Positions 62,573 through 64,000 of a stretch of DNA of 64,000 nucleotides are shown here, in pieces. The stretch is taken from positions 506,833-570,832 of the forward strand of contig NZ_KB890762.1 in the NCBI RefSeq assembly GCF_000373265.1, read 5' to 3'. A model generated the notes under the pieces. The model saw only the letters and a list, made by a program, of their open reading frames with translations. It was not told the origin of the DNA and did not search any database. The DNA is from Pontibacter roseus DSM 17521 (GTDB lineage: Bacteria > Bacteroidota > Bacteroidia > Cytophagales > Hymenobacteraceae). The stretch's first letter is position 1. Every line of letters starts with the position of its first letter. A program made the position numbers and the translations under genes.

Positions 62573-63625
62573 TCACCTTTCCGTCTCAGCCACAATGCGG
62601 CTCAGGTCAGTCAGGATGCTACCCACATCGCGCAGTGCTTCCAGTGAGGTGATATGGGCAAGAGACTGCAGGCACCGTTCCTGTTCTACCAGTGCCTGTT
62701 GGTTCGCCTCCTTCAGTTGAGCCAAATCAGCTCCTGAATCTCCTACCACGCTTTGCCCATAGGCGGCGATACAAAGGGCGGTAGCTTCCATGGCACGTTT
62801 CAGCTGCTCTTTTCCTGTATATTCAGTCCGGAAAGCTTTTATCCTTTGCAAATCTGCCAGGCTTCTGCGGATGCCCCTGATTTGGATGGTGATGCTCTCC
62901 AAGTTAGCAATATGGACGGCAAGGCGGTTCAGAGCGATTCGGTTGTGTGTGAGTAGGAGGTTATACTTAAGGCTTTGCTCCGCCAGGTCGAGTGTTTTGC
63001 GGCAATCAGCTGCCTCTTTGATGAGGGCGTCCACTTCGGCACGGCCAAATCGTTTGCGCTTGCTGGTCGTGTCCATCAAGGCACTGAGGCTCCTCAGCGT
63101 CTCCGCCGCCAACTGGCTATACCTGAGTACACTCCGCTCCACCTCCGGAATCGCGTTTTGCGGTACAATCAGGGCGTTGATGGCCACGGCTATACCTGAA
63201 CCCAGAACCGTCTCCACAATCCGCTCGTAGGCGTAGCCTTCTTCGCTCTGCCCGAAGGCGAGCACCAGCAAAGAGCTGATGGCCACCTGCGAGATAATCT
63301 GCGGGTTCATGCGCAAAGCCTTAGAAATGGCCATGCCAATCAGGATGACGAAGAAGATGGAAAAAGCATTCACCTTGAACCAAAGGCCCAGCAGCATGCT
63401 CAGCAACACGCCGCCGATAATGCCGATGATGCGCTGAGAGGCCTTGTTGACGGAGTCCGCCACCGTGACCTGTACCGTGATGATAGAGGCGATTGCTGCG
63501 AAGTAAGGGTACTCCGATTGCAGGAGGGTAGAGGCGATGAACCAGGAAAGTGAAGCGGCAAAGGCTGTTTTCGCGATTTGCAAGGTCAGACCCAGCTTTT
63601 CCAGTATGTCTATGACTCTATCCAT
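62573..63625 (-). CDS. FUSC-family (aromatic acid exporter-like) membrane protein
   Basis: 350 residues. Six hydrophobic N-terminal segments (about 15-155) with YFAAIASIITVQVTVADSVNKASQRIIGIIGG, the FUSC/DUF939 signature, then a cytoplasmic helical half (about 160-350). Relatives export aromatic acids or toxic hydrophobic compounds (AaeB-like); the substrate is unknown. Same strand as the phosphatase gene, 83 bases away, so possible co-transcription. Confidence 0.85.
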   Translation of the reverse strand: MDRVIDILEKLGLTLQIAKTAFAASLSWFIASTLLQSEYPYFAAIASIITVQVTVADSVNKASQRIIGIIGGVLLSMLLGLWFKVNAFSIFFVILIGMAISKALRMNPQIISQVAISSLLVLAFGQSEEGYAYERIVETVLGSGIAVAINALIVPQNAIPEVERSVLRYSQLAAETLRSLSALMDTTSKRKRFGRAEVDALIKEAADCRKTLDLAEQSLKYNLLLTHNRIALNRLAVHIANLESITIQIRGIRRSLADLQRIKAFRTEYTGKEQLKRAMEATALCIAAYGQSVVGDSGADLAQLKEANQQALVEQERCLQSLAHITSLEALRDVGSILTDLSRIVAETER

Positions 63626-63712
63626 TCCAGACTATTACTGAAGCCGCTGCAATTGGTTAGCCTGTGGCCGAGTCTGCATGTGTCTGCTACTGCTGAGAGA
63701 GTGGAAGACTTT

Positions 63713-64000
63713 CTATTTTGCTGCTTTCTTTTTACGCTGCGGTAAGCTCAGGTTGATGGGAACGTTGTAGGCAACATCCACAGCTTTCCCGTTTTGGAAG
63801 CCCGGCACCCATTCGGGCATACTCGCAATGATGCGAACTATCTCCTGGTCCAGGTCATCTCGCACACCTTGTTTCACCTGTACGCTCCCTACTTTACCGC
63901 TTTTATGCACGACAAAATTCACAATTATCTTGCCCTCTATTTTGTCGCGAAGTGCTGAGGCTGGATAGCTGAAGTTTCGGATAATGAAGGCGAGCATCTG
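63713..64000 (-). CDS. TonB C-terminal domain protein (truncated by window edge)
   Basis: C-terminal ~96 residues. NFSYPASALRDKIEGKIIVNFVVHKSGKVGSVQV matches the TonB C-terminal domain, including the conserved YP, followed by ASMPEWVPGFQNGKAVDVAYNVPINL and a basic tail. The frame continues beyond the right edge, so the N-terminal anchor or signal cannot be seen. It could be a true TonB or one of the many Bacteroidota 'energy transducer' proteins. Confidence 0.85.
   Translation of the reverse strand, partial: QMLAFIIRNFSYPASALRDKIEGKIIVNFVVHKSGKVGSVQVKQGVRDDLDQEIVRIIASMPEWVPGFQNGKAVDVAYNVPINLSLPQRKKKAAK

Overview
The window looks like chromosomal DNA of a Bacteroidota bacterium, most likely a Cytophagales/Hymenobacteraceae member (Pontibacter- or Rufibacter-like). 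The evidence is the family content (long IspG with the extra central domain, type III glutamine synthetase, Bacteroidota-type 'putative porin', conserved miaB / sigma-54 activator / lptE / secG / groESL order), promoters of the TAnnTTTG type, and the scarcity of Shine-Dalgarno sequences. The genus is inferred from memory and was not computed. No insertion sequence, prophage, rRNA, tRNA or CRISPR array was seen. Gene density is high and most genes are housekeeping or envelope genes.

Layout. 1-0.6 kb: tail of a POT peptide transporter. 0.8-8.1 kb (minus strand): miaB, a receiver-less sigma-54 activator, lptE, a TPR protein, secG, then groES-groEL. 8.2-12.9 kb (minus): tight operon nif3, zinc-ribbon coiled-coil protein, TPR protein, pabB-like gene. 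13.6-17.3 kb (plus): lpxK, putative porin, miaE. 17.4-24.2 kb: secreted protein of unknown function, MacB-type permease, OmpH-like lipoprotein, mtaB, LTA-synthase-like enzyme. 24.5-34.3 kb: glnN, small genes, ispG, a MarR regulator, leuS. 34.5-41.5 kb: DsbA-like protein, DUF1003 protein, CrtA-like monooxygenase, PNPOx-like protein, ACP phosphodiesterase, slyD, SF1 helicase, coiled-coil membrane protein. 41.6-52.8 kb: RND/MMPL exporter with a divergent small Cys/Lys-rich secreted protein, dbpA, AI-2E family permease, two AraC regulators next to membrane proteins, SDR oxidoreductase, DUF2062 protein. 52.9-64 kb: OmpA-like lipoprotein, two tandem paralogous TPR proteins, a Xre/RES toxin-antitoxin pair, beta-CASP metallo-hydrolase, NPP-type phosphodiesterase, beta-barrel protein, cell-wall amidase, PPP-like phosphatase, FUSC protein, and a truncated TonB C-terminal domain.

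Functional themes. Three enzymes modify adenosine 37 of tRNA: MiaB, MiaE and MtaB. Several gene products build or guard the outer envelope: LpxK, LptE, SecG, the putative porin, the OmpH-like and OmpA-like proteins, the amidase and TonB. Proteostasis is represented by GroESL, SlyD and a DsbA-like protein.

The most unusual property is at DNA level. The octamer AGGTATAG/CTATACCT occurs 64 times by my hand count, where about 2 would be expected by chance. It is on both strands, in intergenic DNA and in genes in several reading frames, and in places it forms perfect palindromes, overlaps start codons or supplies a stop codon. I know of no described function for it. Other points are several -7 boxes so close to start codons that leaderless mRNAs are likely, paired TGACA/TGTCA palindromes upstream of groES and miaB, and repeated operator-like sequences upstream of the toxin-antitoxin pair.
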